Source of the DNA: Achatina immaculata
Taxonomy: Eukaryota; Mollusca; Gastropoda; Stylommatophora; Achatinidae
Assembly: GCA_009760885.1 (NCBI GenBank)
Contig: CM019713.1
Location: forward strand, 9,699,274-9,763,273
Direction of reading: 5' to 3'
Length of the DNA stretch: 64,000 nucleotides
Shown here: piece by piece, positions 32,757-43,639 of the stretch
Layout: the number at the start of each line of letters is the position of its first letter
Numbering within the stretch: the stretch's first letter is position 1
Made by a program: the position numbers and the translations under genes
The notes under the pieces: generated by a model
Databases searched by the model: none
Told to the model about the DNA's origin: nothing
What the model saw: only the letters and a program-made list of their open reading frames with translations

Positions 32757-33060
32757 TTTCTTCAGTGTCGTTGGTCGCATCAGATCTTGATCCCTGTTGA
32801 CAGCAGTCCTCTCCAGATCCCCACAGCTTTTGTCCCACGCTCATGTCTTCAGGCCATGTCTCACGCCTCATGTCTGCATGGTTTGGGCACTCCTGTAGGA
32901 TATGTTCTGGAGTCTGGACTCCACTGCCACATGGAAATTAGTCTGTGTGAGACACACTGAGTCGATGCAGGTGGCTCAGTAGTCTGCAGTGGCCTGTCCT
33001 TAAGCAAAAGAGAATGGTTTGCTGATGTTTTTGTAGTTGGTGTATTGGCTGTGGTAAATT
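32757..33060 (-). pseudogene. LINE-H-related C-terminal zinc-knuckle fragment, unit 1
   Basis: Minus-strand translation gives FCLRTGHCRLLSHLHRLSVS, a TAA stop where Cys/Gln is expected, PCGSGVQTPEHILQECPNHA and WPEDMSVGQKLWGSGEDCCQ, then NDTEER-stop. It parallels the LINE-H tail FRLRTGHSRL...TVEHILQNC, so it is a second related LINE. Its 3' GAA-like tail passes into the 1.45-kb tract. Confidence 0.78.
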
Positions 33061-33109
33061 GTTGGATTACAGTTGTTGCCTCCAATCGGATCTGCACGGG
33101 TTCTATTCA

Positions 33110-33880
33110 TTTTGATAGTTTAAGGCCATATCCTCGTGTAGTTCAGTGCTGCTGTTTCAAGACTTCAAACAGACGTATAATCAGATCATAAGTTTGCTGT
33201 TACAGGGAGATAATCGACAAAATATCAAGAACGTGTGGAGCTACAGGAAACATTTCTCTCATTCACATCTACGCTGGCTTCCTCAATGTTATTGCAAACT
33301 CTGAAAGCGATAGATAACTCTGCTTTATCTCCATTCAAGCTCGTTGTTAGTCCCCATATTTTCCAAGTCGCTCCGGTCGTTTTGTTCGGGTATTTTGTTT
33401 ATAGATTTCAGCTGTCTTCGTTCTTTCATAAATATGCCAGCCACTGACATTTATTCAAGCCCTTATCAGTTGATCGTCTTTCCCCGATATTGTTAATTAT
33501 TCGGTTGTTTCCCCTGCAAAATCAGGCGTACGCGCTTGTTTATTTCCCTTTGAAGATGTGACGTTTAAATGTATTTATTCGCCAAAAGAAAAAAGTGCAA
33601 CTCCCTGCAAACCAGGATAAAAGAGTTGTCATGCCTTTTTTGTTCACTTTGATTTTGGCCATTTTTTTTGTTATTGAAAGAGACAAAACAGGGTTGCCAG
33701 TCACGTAGAAACAGCAAAGAATAATTTGTATAAAATACTTCCATTATTACACAGTTCCCCCCCTCTAATGGTTTATTTGCTCTTTGCGTATGCAGTTTAA
33801 TTTTGGTGGACATCAGTTCTGCGTTCAGATTTATTTCGCGGAAAATACTGTGGTTTTAAGACGTAGGTCACAGCATCGGG
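33110..33880 (+). other. Unassigned sequence in duplication C unit 1
   Basis: No recognised gene or repeat. A 70-codon frame (33,235-33,447) is open in both units (35,145-35,357) but shows no domain, and the copies are too similar for this to be informative. Confidence 0.4.
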
Positions 33881-33889
33881 TACATATGA

Positions 33890-34620
33890 AATGAAATATT
33901 TTCAATCTCAACATTTGTGACCCATTCATCTTAAAATCTGGAGTAAGGCAGGGCTGTATACTATCTCTCTTACTATTCTTAACATACACTGACAACATCT
34001 GCAAAGAAGCTAACACACATAGTAGAAATTCCATCACGAAACTGCCCAACAGCCCAACCCCGGAAAGAATGGCGATAAACCCACAACATTCCCCCAACCC
34101 CGGAAAGAATGGCGATAAACCCACAACATTCCCCCAACCCCGGAAAGAATGGCGATAAACCCACAACATTCCCCCAACCCCGGAAAGAATGGCGATAAAC
34201 CCACAACATTCCCCCAACCCCGGAAAGAATGGCGATAAACCCACAACATCCCCCCAACCCCGGAAAGAATGGCGATAAACCCACAACATCCCCCAACCCC
34301 GGAAAGAATGGCGATAAACCCACAACATCCCCCAACCCCGGAAAGAATGGCGATAAACTCACAACATCCCCCAACCCCGGAAAGAATGGCGATAAACCCA
34401 CAACATCCCCCAACCCCGGAAAGAATGGCGATAAACTCACAACATCCCCCAACCCCGGAAAGAATGGCGATAAACCCACAACATCCCCCAACCCCGGAAA
34501 GAATGGCGATAAACCCACAACATCCCCCCCCCCCCCCCCCCAGAAAACATAAACATTAGTTGGACCATAAGCGAACTCTTTTTTGCTGACGATCAAGCAC
34601 TTATCTTCTTATTAATCCTT
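33890..34620 (+). pseudogene. LINE-P reverse transcriptase fragment split by minisatellite, unit 1
   Basis: Plus-strand ILKSGVRQGCILSLLLFLTY and DNICKEANTHSRNSITKLPN (RT motif B region) lead into a 39/40-bp array. After the array, WTISELFFADDQALI gives the catalytic FADD box. The array therefore sits between two motifs of the RT palm. Related, non-expanded sequence is at ~59,300-59,490. Confidence 0.82.
34053..34542 (+). repeat. 39/40-bp minisatellite and poly-C, unit 1
   Basis: About twelve units of CCCCGGAAAGAATGGCGATA plus an AACCCACAACATCCCCCAA-like segment. Unit length falls from 40 to 39 across the array. It ends in a run of about 18 C. Frames on both strands stay open because the unit lacks stops. 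Confidence 0.95.
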
Positions 34621-34661
34621 CCCGTGCCGTTAAACGTCACATAGGGCTCGCAAAGTAGTTC

Positions 34662-34970
34662 TTCATCTTTCTTCAGTGTCGTTGGTCGCATCAGATCTTG
34701 ATCCTGTTGACAGCAGTCCTCTCCAGATCCCCACAGCTTTTGTCCCACGCTCATGTCTTCAGGCCATGTCTCACGCCTCAGGTCTGCATGGTTTGGGCAC
34801 TCCTGTAGGATATGTTCTGGAGTCTGGACTCCACTGCCACATGGAAATTAGTCTGTGTGAGACACACTGAGTCGATGCAGGTGGCTCAGTAGTCTGCAGT
34901 GGCCTGTCCTTAAGCAAAAGAGAATGGTTTGCTGATGTTTTTGTAGTTGGTGTATTGGCTGTGGTAAATT
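34662..34970 (-). pseudogene. LINE-H-related C-terminal fragment, unit 2
   Basis: Same minus-strand protein remnant as 32,757-33,060, with the same internal TAA. Its GAA tail is only ~20 bp (CTGAAGAAAGATGAAG) before LINE-K sequence begins. This contrasts with the huge tract beside unit 1. Confidence 0.78.
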
Positions 34971-35794
34971 GTTGGATTACAGTTGTTGCCTCCAATCGGA
35001 TCTGCACGGGTTCTATTCATTTTGATAGTTTAAGGCCATATCCTCGTGTAGTTCAGTGCTGCTGTTTCAAGACTTCAAACAGACGTATAATCAGATCATA
35101 AGTTTGCTGTTACAGGGAGATAATCGACAAAATATCAAGAACGCGTGGAGCCACAGGAAACATTTCTCTCATTCACATCTACGCTGGCTTCCTCAATGTT
35201 ATTGCAAACTCTGAAAGCGATAGATAACTCTGCTTTATCTCCATTCAAGCTCGTTGTTAGTCCCCATATTTTCCAAGTCGCTCCGGTCGTTTTGTTCGGG
35301 TATTTTGTTTATAGATTTCAGCTGTCTTCGTTCTTTCATAAATATGCCAGCCACTGACATTTATTCAAGCCCTTATCAGTTGATCGTCTTTCCCCGATAT
35401 TGTTAATTATTCGGTTGTTTCCCCTGCAAAATCAGGCGTACGCGCTTGTTTATTTCCCTTTGAAGATGTGACGTTTAAATGTATTTATTCGCCAAAAGAA
35501 AAAAGTGCAACTCCGCTGCAAACCAGGATAAAAGAGTTGTCATGCCTTTTTTGTTCACTTTGATTTTGGCCATTTTTTTTGTTATTGAAAGAGACAAAAC
35601 AGGGTTGCCAGTCACGTAGAAACAGCAAAGAATAATTTGTATAAAATACTTCCATTATTACACAGTTCCCCCCCTCTAATGGTTATTTGCTCTTTGCGTA
35701 TGCAGTTTAATTTTGGTGGACATCAGTTCTGCGTTCAGATTTATTTCGCGGAAAATACTGTGGTTTTAAGACGTAGGTCACAGCATCGGGTACA

Positions 35795-36480
35795 TATGAA
35801 ATGAAATATTTTCAATCTCAACATTTGTGCCCATTCATCTTAAAATCTGGAGTAAGGCAGGGCTGTATACTATCTCTCTTACTATTCTTAACATACACTG
35901 ACAACATCTGCAAAGAAGCTAACACACATAGTAGAAATTCCATCACGAAACTGCCCAACCCCGGAAAGAATGGCGATAAACCCACAACATTCCCCCAACC
36001 CGGAAAGAATGGCGAAAACCCACAACATTCCCCCAACCCCGGAAAGAATGGCGATAAACCCACAACATTCCCCCAACCCCGGAAAGAATGGCGATAAACC
36101 ACAACATTCCCCCAACCCCGGAAAGAATGGCGATAAACCACAACATTCCCCCAACCCGGAAAGAATGGCGATAAACCACAACATCCCCCAACCCGGAAAG
36201 AATGGCGATAAACCCACAACATCCCCCAACCCCGGAAAGAATGGCGATAAACTCACAACATCCCCCAACCCCGGAAAGAATGGCGATAAACCACAACATC
36301 CCCCAACCCCGGAAAGAATGGCGATAAACTCACAACATCCCCCAACCCGGAAAGAATGGCGATAAACCCACAACATCCCCCAACCCGGAAAGAATGGCGA
36401 TAAACCCACAACATCCCCCCCCCAGAAAACATAAACATTAGTTGGACCATAAGCGAACTCTTTTTTGCTGACGATCAAGC
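35795..36480 (+). pseudogene. LINE-P RT fragment split by minisatellite, unit 2
   Basis: Same layout as 33,890-34,620: SGVRQGCILS motif, minisatellite, then FFADDQALI. Additional one-base deletions are present. Confidence 0.8.
35955..36425 (+). repeat. 38-40-bp minisatellite, unit 2
   Basis: About twelve units of the same repeat as 34,053-34,542, with frequent single C losses. The poly-C run is much shorter (about 9). Confidence 0.93.
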
Positions 36481-36484
36481 ACTT

Positions 36485-36930
36485 ATCTTCTTCTTATATC
36501 CTTCCCGTGCCGTTAAACGTCACATAGGGCTCGCAAAGTAGTTCGTCAATTTTTTCTGTCTTCGGCGAGTCTTTCAACCTCATCAAAGGATTTTATGCCT
36601 GTTAATTTGGCCTCTCTTAACAATGTCCTCTTTAGAGTTTCACGCCGTCTGCCTCTTTTTCTTTGGCCTGTTGTGTTCCACTTGATAGCTTGTTTTGCGA
36701 TTCTCTGATCATTTCTTCTCATCACGTGACCAACATATGTCCATCTCCTTTTCCTGATCACCCATGAGACTGGTTGTTGTTCTGTCATCTGTCTTATCTC
36801 TGCATTGTTCTTAAATTCGTTCCACTTGATGACGAGGCATTTGTTTTCAAAAGAGTCTAATTTTTGTCTATTTCTTTAGTTGTTTTCCAGCTTTCACATA
36901 CATAAATGAGGGTAGATATTACATTTGAAT
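36485..36930 (-). pseudogene. LINE-K C-terminal fragment
   Basis: Minus strand: SWVIRKRRWTYVGHVMRRND, QRIAKQAIKWNTTGQRKRGR, ETLKRTLLREAKLTGIKSFD and EVERLAEDRKN, then the 3' end CTATGTGACGTTTAACGGCA and an ATAAG-like tail. The upstream part is degraded. It is the best-preserved LINE-K end here. Confidence 0.85.
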
Positions 36931-37780
36931 TGAACAGTCGTAACTTGGTTTTTGTGCTTATAACTTTTGAATTCCATATGTTCCCAAGATTCTTGAAGAT
37001 CGATGCTGCTTTTGCAATTCTGATTCGAACTTCCTTTCTAGTGTCACCATCCTGGTCTACTTATAGCCACATAGAAAAAGATCTATAGCAGAACATGGAT
37101 ACTTTAGCTTGCCATCATCTCCAAAGAGCAAGTTTACAATTCAAGGGAGATAAATGAAGTAAAATTCGAGAGTAACAGGGGATGAAAGATTAAATGGAAA
37201 ACTGCTAAACAAAAGATAATTCAGCTATTAACTCTGTTTCTTCAATTTACTTCCCAATCTTCTTGAATCCTATGTTTCAAGAGCTTGGGCCACATCACCA
37301 ATTACAAAGAAAACAAAATCGAGATTAGGGGCAAATCTTTATTTTAAAAAAAGGGGGCCACAACTTATCAGTTCTGGCTGATGTAATGGCGGAATGTTTC
37401 TTATATGTTGGAAATCAGGACGTGTTCTAAGTTTTAATTATTTTACGGGAGATATAACAAAATTTCGGCGCTGTTATTTGTTCAAATCTTTTTCCTGAAT
37501 ATGCCACTCATTTAATCCAGTAATTTGATTGGACACTGGTTATAAAAGTGCATTCTGGGAGTGGAAATTGCTATACAACACACAATGGGTACAATTTGGG
37601 AGGGCGGGGGAGGAATGGGTCCTTGTAATGCAAAGCCTGAACTATTACTGTAATAAGTAATTGCAACGTTTATTTGTTTTTTTATTTGTTTATTTGATTT
37701 CCATATATTCTGTAGCATTGCAAAGGCCTGGTTTGCTTTAGTAAGTCTGCTGTTGATGTCCTCTGTGCTGTCTCCATTTT
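36931..37780 (+). other. Intergenic, nothing recognised
   Basis: Unique AT-rich sequence without recognisable domains. Confidence 0.4.
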
Positions 37781-37784
37781 CAAA

Positions 37785-38265
37785 TAAACTAAGCATAAAT
37801 ATGAAAATCAGGATATTTAAGAGTAATGTTCTAAGTGTACTACTCTATGGAAGTGAATGCTGGAAAATCACCAAAACCATAGAAAACAAGTTGAATTCTT
37901 TCCAGACTAAATGTTTACGTAGAATTAAAAAAATATTTTGGCCAAACACCATAAGAAATAACATCTTATTGGCAGAAATGCAGATGAAACCACTGACAAC
38001 AATTATTGAGGAAAGACGCTGGCGATGGTTGGGACATGTGCTCCGAATGACTGACAACTCACTACCAAAAATAGCACTAAGATGGACACCACAGGGGAGC
38101 AGAAGTAAGGGTAGACCAAAAGAGACATGGAGAAGAACAACAGAAAAGATGTTGAGCAATAGAGGGCTCACCTGGGCAAGAGCAGAAAAAAAGGCGAAAG
38201 ACAGGCATTTGTGGAAAACCCTTGCGGAAGCCCCATGTGCCCTGGGCACTTAAGGTTCAGAGAGA
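37785..38265 (+). pseudogene. LINE-G reverse transcriptase C-terminal fragment
   Basis: Open frame to the stop at 38,253: MKIRIFKSNVLSVLLYGSEC (thumb), EERRWRWLGHVLRM, SKGRPKETWRRT, GLTWARAEKKAKDRHLWKTL, ending APCALGT. This is the classic C-terminus of RTE-like endonuclease/reverse transcriptases. The 5' part is missing. Confidence 0.88.
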
Positions 38266-38700
38266 GAGAAGTAATTGCAACATATGCCTGTGAGACCTGG
38301 ACACTTAACAAAACAGCTGAGAAACACATAAATGCCTTTGAATGTAAATGCTACAGAAGAGTTCTCCAAATATCGTGGACACAAAAAAGAACAAATATAT
38401 CTATACTACAAGAACTTAATATTGAAGAAGGTTGGCTAGTAAAGAGGATTAAAGAGAGAAAACTTAAATATTTTGGACACATTAAACGTCATGATAATTT
38501 AGAGAAGACCATTGTGGAAGGGTACATAATGGGAAAAAGAAAAAGAGGAAGACCAAGGCGAAGATGGCTGCAAGACATCGTTGACGATCTGGAAATGGAT
38601 GCATCAGCAGCAGGCCATCTTGCTCACAACCGAGAGGCCTACAGGAGTGCTGTTTGGGAGGCAAAGTTCCGCAAGGGACATGCAAATGAATGAATGAATT
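38266..38700 (+). pseudogene. LINE-N C-terminal fragment
   Basis: Follows LINE-G directly at GGTTCAGAGAGAGA. Reads IATYACETWTLNKTAEKHIN, CKCYRRVLQISWTQKRTNIS, KYFGHIKRHDNLEKTIVEGY, RGRPRRRWLQDIVDDLEMDA and ends AKFRKGHANE, then an (ATGA)n tail. The same family occurs in opposite orientation at 44.8-45.7 kb. Confidence 0.87.
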
Positions 38701-38955
38701 GCAAGAAGTAACACAAATGACGGGTAAAACAGGGATAATAATGATACTCGAATCTGCCCCCCAAGGAAATTGTATAGTTAATTCCGTACTATGTGTTTCA
38801 CAGAAAGTTGTCAGTTTTACTCCACCCTCGTGAACACTACAACAGATACGATAGAAAATTGGTTACTCAAACGTTCTGAGGTAATGAATTACGTGCCTTA
38901 ATTTTTAGGACTTCATTGGTCGATCTGCTTGTATTAGATTCTATTGCGAAACACA
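38701..38955 (+). other. Intergenic, nothing recognised
   Basis: Short unique segment between LINE-N and LINE-M ends. Confidence 0.4.
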
Positions 38956-39400
38956 TGCATCATCATCATCATGTACCGTGCCGACTGGCGTTGGCTATTA
39001 TGCTTCTCCAGAGTATCCGATCCTTCATGCAGGCCATCAGTTCAGTTGGTGATCTCCTCTCACACCATCCCGTCAGACTGTCCAGTATCATTTCTCTTGG
39101 TCTTCCTCTTGATCTTCTTCCTTCTATTTTTCCTGTTGTTATTATATTTTCAATGCCCCCTCTTCTCATTGCATGTCCTATGAAAGTACATTGTCTCTCT
39201 CTTATATTTTTGACAAAGTTTTTTGTCTCTCCAGCTCTTCTCATACATTCTTCATTAGTTATTTTTGCTGTCCAAGGGATTCGCAACATTCTTCTAATAA
39301 ACTACATTTCTGCTGCTTCCAATAATTTTTGTGCAGACCTGCCTATTGTCCATGATTCACTTCCATATAACAAGATAGGTTCAATATAGCATTTTAGGAC
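38956..39400 (-). pseudogene. LINE-M C-terminal fragment
   Basis: Minus strand: LRIPWTAKITNEECMRRAGE, FIGHAMRRGGIENIITTGKI, RRSRGRPREMILDSLTGWCE and a C-terminus NASRHGT followed by a (ATG)n tail (CATCATCATCAT on plus, 38,957). Upstream LLYGNESWTIGR-like sequence is partly preserved. Confidence 0.85.
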
Positions 39401-39489
39401 AGCAAAAAAGACGTTTAAATTTTTAACAGTAAATAAAAACTTACAGAGTGAGGTTTATTTTAATTCAGTGGGAGTGAAGACGTTGTCAG

Positions 39490-39815
39490 ATTAGGCAGTC
39501 AGCGATCCATGTCTGATATGCCAGCGTCAGGGTTAGCGAACCATAGCTGACCAAGACCCTGTCCCACTTCTCCGTTGGTACCCTCAGTAACAGGCCTAGC
39601 CTGGCTAACGGGGACAGGGATCGCCATAATCCACATGGTGGTGGAGTCTGCTAAAGAAGCATTGTGCAGCCCCTGCTTTTTAAACTGTATTTCGGGACTG
39701 AAGAAGCAGCTGCCATAACCCACTCCCACGCCAATACGATGCTGTGCCTCAACACACTCACAGCATCGGCTACAAAGAACATCGGCACGCAGTTACAGGG
39801 AGATAACAGATAGTA
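39490..39815 (+). repeat. Dispersed repeat D
   Basis: Full block: GATATGCCAGCGTCAGGG, GACCAAGACCCTGTCCCAC, GGTGGTGGAGTCTGCTAAAG, AGCAGCTGCCATAACCCACT and CACAGCATCGGCTACAAAG. Only two TAGCTGA units are present. Confidence 0.75.
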
Positions 39816-40028
39816 CAAGACAAGACAAGATCTCAACTCAGCTGCGTCTTTTTCATTTTTTGTTTCTTTTTCTTTAATTCAGGGGTGTTCAGACTTGCTG
39901 AAGGCGACATCCACAAACAATAAACTTAGTCTTGGTTCGCAAGCTATGAACAAATATTGAACATACGTTTTTATTGTAACATGCACATTTTATTACAAAA
40001 ATTTAAAATAAATATCACCGAATACATA

Positions 40029-41006
40029 AACGAGGGGAAGTCACTAAGTAACTCGCAAATGCCTGTTACAAAAAAAAAAAACAAAAAAAAAAAACTACAT
40101 CATATAGTAATTTGAAAACTTTAAATTTTTGAACCTACATTATTCCTCTATTTCTTAACGTAATCACCACCAACATTGATACATTTGTCCCATCGTATAA
40201 TCAGTGATATAATACCCATGGCGTAAAAATCGGGAGTCCGATTTCTGAACCATTTCTTTACTTCTGTTTCCACTCTTCGTCACTCGAGAATCTTCTCCCG
40301 CCAAGGTGGTTTTTCAATGAACCAAACAGGTGAAAATCAATTGGAGCTAAGTCAGGACTATAGTGTGGATGTTCAAGAACTTCCCAACCCAACTGGCTAA
40401 TTTTCTCTTGGGTTAACCGAGCCGTATGTGGTCTGGCATTGTCATGAAGGAGAAGCACACCTCTAGTCAGCATACCAGGACGTTTTCTTCGAATTGCATC
40501 CCGTAGCATCGACAGAACTTCACAGTACGATACAGAATTCACACTGTCACCATACTTCTAGAACTTGGTTAACAACGCTCCTTGATAATACAAGGCATAA
40601 CCTTCCCCGCAGAAGGCGTAATCTTGAACAGGACGGCCAAGTCGGACTTTGTCAACAATTTCGGTGCGTCCCTGAGAAAACTCTTTTACCCAGTTATAGA
40701 CTGCTTTACGTGATAAACACTTTTCAACATAGACTGTAATCATTTCCTTATGAACGTCCTCAATTGAATGTCCTTTAGCCTACAAAAATCGCACTACACT
40801 TCTCTGTTCTTCTTTGATACACACTAACAGTTGGGTAGCCATTTTGTTATTGCTGTGCGCATGCGCACGTAACTCTCAGCGCCCCCTACAAAAAACTATT
40901 ATAAAGTTGGATGATGATACTATCTAATGATATATTTAAATGCTACCTGCTAACTGCCACTGATAAAATATTTCAATTTGCGAGTTACTTAGTGACTACC
41001 CTCTGG
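40029..41006 (-). mobile_element. Mariner transposon, inactive
   Basis: Inverted ends (AGTCACTAAGTAACTCGCAAAT at the left, its complement at 40,977-40,998) lie between TA dinucleotides at 40027-40028 and 41007-41008. Minus-strand pieces are an N-terminal region starting near 40,843, an HTH-like part (SRKAVYNWVKEFSQGRTEIV) and a catalytic C-part (40,542-40,258) with LLLHDNARPHTA and YSPDLAPIDFHLF, i.e. D34D spacing. The first catalytic Asp region is deleted and the frame is broken. Confidence 0.88.
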
Positions 41007-41034
41007 TATATTTGCTCACAGAGAACAATAATCA

Positions 41035-41240
41035 TACCTACATCCTTCCCGTGCTGTTAAGCGTCACACAAGACTCGCATGGTAGTTCGCCAAGTTTTCC
41101 TGTTTTCGGCGAACTTTTCAACCTCATCAAGGGATTTTATGCTTACTAATTTGGCCTCTATTAACAATGTCCTCTTTAGAGTTTCACGTGGTCGACCTCT
41201 TTTTCTTCGGCCTGTTGTGTTCCACTTGATGGCTTGAGAA
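41035..41240 (-). pseudogene. LINE-K 3' fragment
   Basis: Minus strand contains GRPRETLKRTLLIEAKLV, VEKFAENRKTWRTTM-like sequence and the GACGCTTAACAGCACGGG terminus. 5'-truncated. Confidence 0.75.
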
Positions 41241-41820
41241 CAATAAAGTGACGTTTTAATCCAATGTACTTTCAGTTTATATCAGATTAATAATTAAAAA
41301 GCTTGAAGAAATTGGGGGAGGGCGTGGGGGGGGGGGGGGGGGTCGCTAACTATTGTATTAACTGTGATGTAAAAACGACCTCAGACAACATATTTCCGCG
41401 TACCACATATTTTTATGTCAAAGGCAGCGTGTAGGTCAAGGGTCGAGGTATGGCTACCCCTTCTTTTTTTTTTTTAAGCCTCCCGCAGAGTGTTAAATAA
41501 ACTGAACTATCTTTTTTTTATCGTGAATATCAAGTTTTTCTCTTAATGAACTAACAACATCAAGTGCCTACAGTGTACCTGGTATTGGATACAGATATTC
41601 TTGTTCTTTAGCATGTGTGTTTACCTGCCTATTTTTTTTTTTTGCGGCCGTGTAGAATGGAGTACAGTGGAGTCAATCCACTACTGTCACTCCTATTTCT
41701 TTCAGAAGCATGTTCATAGTAATCAGTGAAAAGTATATGGTTCTGTCACAGTACGCATACGAGAGGGTTTTGTGCCAACATCTGACAGACATAGTCTCTT
41801 CGTCATAAATACAAATATGT
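41241..41820 (+). other. Intergenic, includes a poly-G run
   Basis: A G homopolymer of about 18 at 41,325-41,342 and T runs at 41,464 and 41,632 stand out. Nothing else was recognised. Confidence 0.45.
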
Positions 41821-42125
41821 AATCATCATCATCAGGTGCCGTGCCGACTGGCGTTGGCTATTATGCTTCTCCTGAGTACACGATCCTTTATGCAGGCCAT
41901 CAGCTCAGCTGGTGATCTCCTCTCACACCATCCTGTCAGACTGTCCAGTATCATTTCTCTTGGTCTTCCTCTTGATCTTCTTCCTTCTATTTTTCCTGTT
42001 GTTATAATATTTTCAATGCCCCCTCTTCTCATTGCATGTCCTATGAAAGTACATTGTCTCTCTCTTATCTTTTTGACAAGGTTTTTTTGTCTCTCTGGCT
42101 CTTCTCATACATTCTTCATTATGTA
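41821..42125 (-). pseudogene. LINE-M C-terminal fragment
   Basis: Minus strand: MRRGGIENIITTGKIEGRRS, GRPREMILDSLTGWCERRSP, ending NASRHGT and a (ATG)n tail. Shorter than the 38,956 copy. Confidence 0.83.
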
Positions 42126-42505
42126 AATATGTAAATTAATCAATATTAACATAGTACACAGCTGACTTTCTTGACCTGGGAGAGACCAGGCATACGGGCG
42201 TTTGATACAGTCACGTGTTACACTATTGCCGTTGTCACGTGATTAGTTGCTTTTCCGCGCAGTATCAATGTTTTATAGCTGACGTAGAAAATGAATTTCT
42301 GATCTACATTCAATTGATCGACAGGTAGATTCGAAAATATTTAGGCTTGTACGCACGCTGATTGCCAGGTAAATAGGTGGAATGTGGGTAAGTGAAGAAG
42401 TATGTTAGCAGAAGACTGATTGGTTCTACTATGGTCACCAAATGGCGATAGGTTCATCTTGTATCCTATATACTTGGGCAACACCCGGTACCTCTGTTTT
42501 CAATC
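42126..42505 (+). other. Intergenic, nothing recognised
   Basis: Unique sequence between LINE ends. Confidence 0.4.
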
Positions 42506-42509
42506 ATTA

Positions 42510-42642
42510 GCATGTCCCTTGCCTTCCTAACAGCTTTCTTGAAGGCCTCTCTGTTATAAGCAAGATGCCCCTGCTGCTGATACATCTATTCGTAAATCAT
42601 CAACAGTGCCTTGCTGCCATCTTCGCCTTGTCTTTCCCTGTT
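42510..42642 (-). pseudogene. LINE-N 3' scrap
   Basis: Minus strand shows RRRWQQGTVDDLRID-like, AGASCL-like and NREAFKKAVRKARDML-like residues, matching the LINE-N C-terminus with frame damage. Confidence 0.65.
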
Positions 42643-42644
42643 AA

Positions 42645-42890
42645 TCTTATATCCTGTATCCTTCCCGTGCCGTTAAACGTCACATAGGACTGGCAAGGTA
42701 GTTCGCCAATTTTTCCTGTCTTCGGCGAGTCTTTCAATCTCATCAAGGGATTTTATGCCTGTTAATTTGGCCTCTCTTAACAATGTCCTCTTCAGAGTTT
42801 CACGCGATCTGCCCCTTTGTCTTTGCCCTGTTGTGTTCCATTTTATAGCTTGTTTTGGGATTCTCTGACTGTTTCTTCTTCCTTGTTAAT
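42645..42890 (-). pseudogene. LINE-K C-terminal fragment
   Basis: Minus strand: AIKWNTTGQRQRGRSRETLK, LREAKLTGIKSLDEIERLAE, DRKNWRTTLPVLCDV and the CGTTTAACGGCACGGGAAGG terminus. Confidence 0.82.
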
Positions 42891-43174
42891 AGTTTTTTAA
42901 AGAAGCTTCTACTGCAATGAAGGTACTGCACGTCAAAGAAACGTGTGGGCTCGTGGACAGAGCCGAGCAGCAATGGATTTTGTGAAGGCCCGAAAAACCA
43001 TCAATAATAATTATTTACAACATTTCGAAGGTGTAAATTTGTTACTTATTATTATTATTATTATTTTAAAACTCTGTGAAATGAACAAGCCATCATTTCT
43101 TCTCCTCCAAAGAATAGGGCACGTTCGACAGCGATAGTATCTTATCTGCATGTTTTAAGTTTGGTAATTATCCC

Positions 43175-43375
43175 CCTTAGGGACTGGGGTGGCTAGGCCA
43201 TTCAGAGAGAATGGAGAATAGACTAACAAAGATGGCCTATACAGAAGCGATGAAAGGGGATAGATCAAGGGGTAGAGCTAGACAACAATGGCGACAGAAC
43301 CTAAAATAAGATAAACGCGCTCTTGGAATCGACAGTTGAGCAGATACTTAAAGAAGAAGAAGAAGAATTGTCCGG
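43175..43375 (+). pseudogene. Short LINE C-terminal scrap with GAA tail
   Basis: Plus strand: GWLGHSERMENRLTKMAYTE and RSRGRARQQWRQNLK-stop, then a degraded end and a GAAGAAGAAGAAGAA tail at 43,352. It is a separate LINE lineage with a GAA tail. Confidence 0.65.
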
Positions 43376-43511
43376 TATTGTGCATATGCTCAAACATCAT
43401 AACTTGCAGAATACATCCTGCAGGGTTGTACTAGCTACAAAACACCGAGATGAACCAAAATGGCTCTACGAAAGCCACATAAGTTTAAATTCTACAACTC
43501 CTTGTAGGAAC

Positions 43512-43602
43512 TATATACATACATACATACATACATACATACATACATACATACATACATACATACATACATACATACATACATACATACATACATACAC
43601 AT
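43512..43602 (+). repeat. (ACAT)n microsatellite
   Basis: About 22 perfect ACAT units. Confidence 0.97.
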
Positions 43603-43639
43603 ACTTACATTTGCTCAGTTGTTTCTGAGAATTATTTCT

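Larger units (their letters stand above)
32757..34661 (+). repeat. Tandem duplication C, unit 1
   Basis: Starts TTCATCTTTCTTCAGTGTCG and ends GGGCTCGCAAAGTAGTTC. It is repeated at 34,662-36,544, with an offset of 1,911 bp at its start. Contents: LINE C-terminal fragment, ~750 bp of unassigned sequence, an RT fragment with minisatellite, and a LINE-K tail. Confidence 0.92.
34662..36544 (+). repeat. Tandem duplication C, unit 2
   Basis: Near-identical to unit 1, with numerous single-base losses in short runs (for example CCC to CC, TTT to TT). At the right end the LINE-K tail continues into a longer LINE-K copy, so unit 2 probably marks the original location. Confidence 0.9.

Noticed and set aside
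31256..32800. A 514-codon open frame rich in Ser, Leu and Phe, and Glu/Arg/Lys frames opposite
   Set aside because: It is translation of the TTC/GAA tract; stop codons are rare in such repeats, and no start context or domain exists.
33235..35357. Identical 70-codon frames in both units of duplication C
   Set aside because: Conservation only reflects the recent duplication; no domain or coding signal.
33979..36478. Long frames with repeated LSPFFPG or PNPGKNGDKPTTS
   Set aside because: The 39/40-bp minisatellite lacks stops in most frames, so these frames are automatic. Neighbouring sequence is a broken reverse transcriptase.
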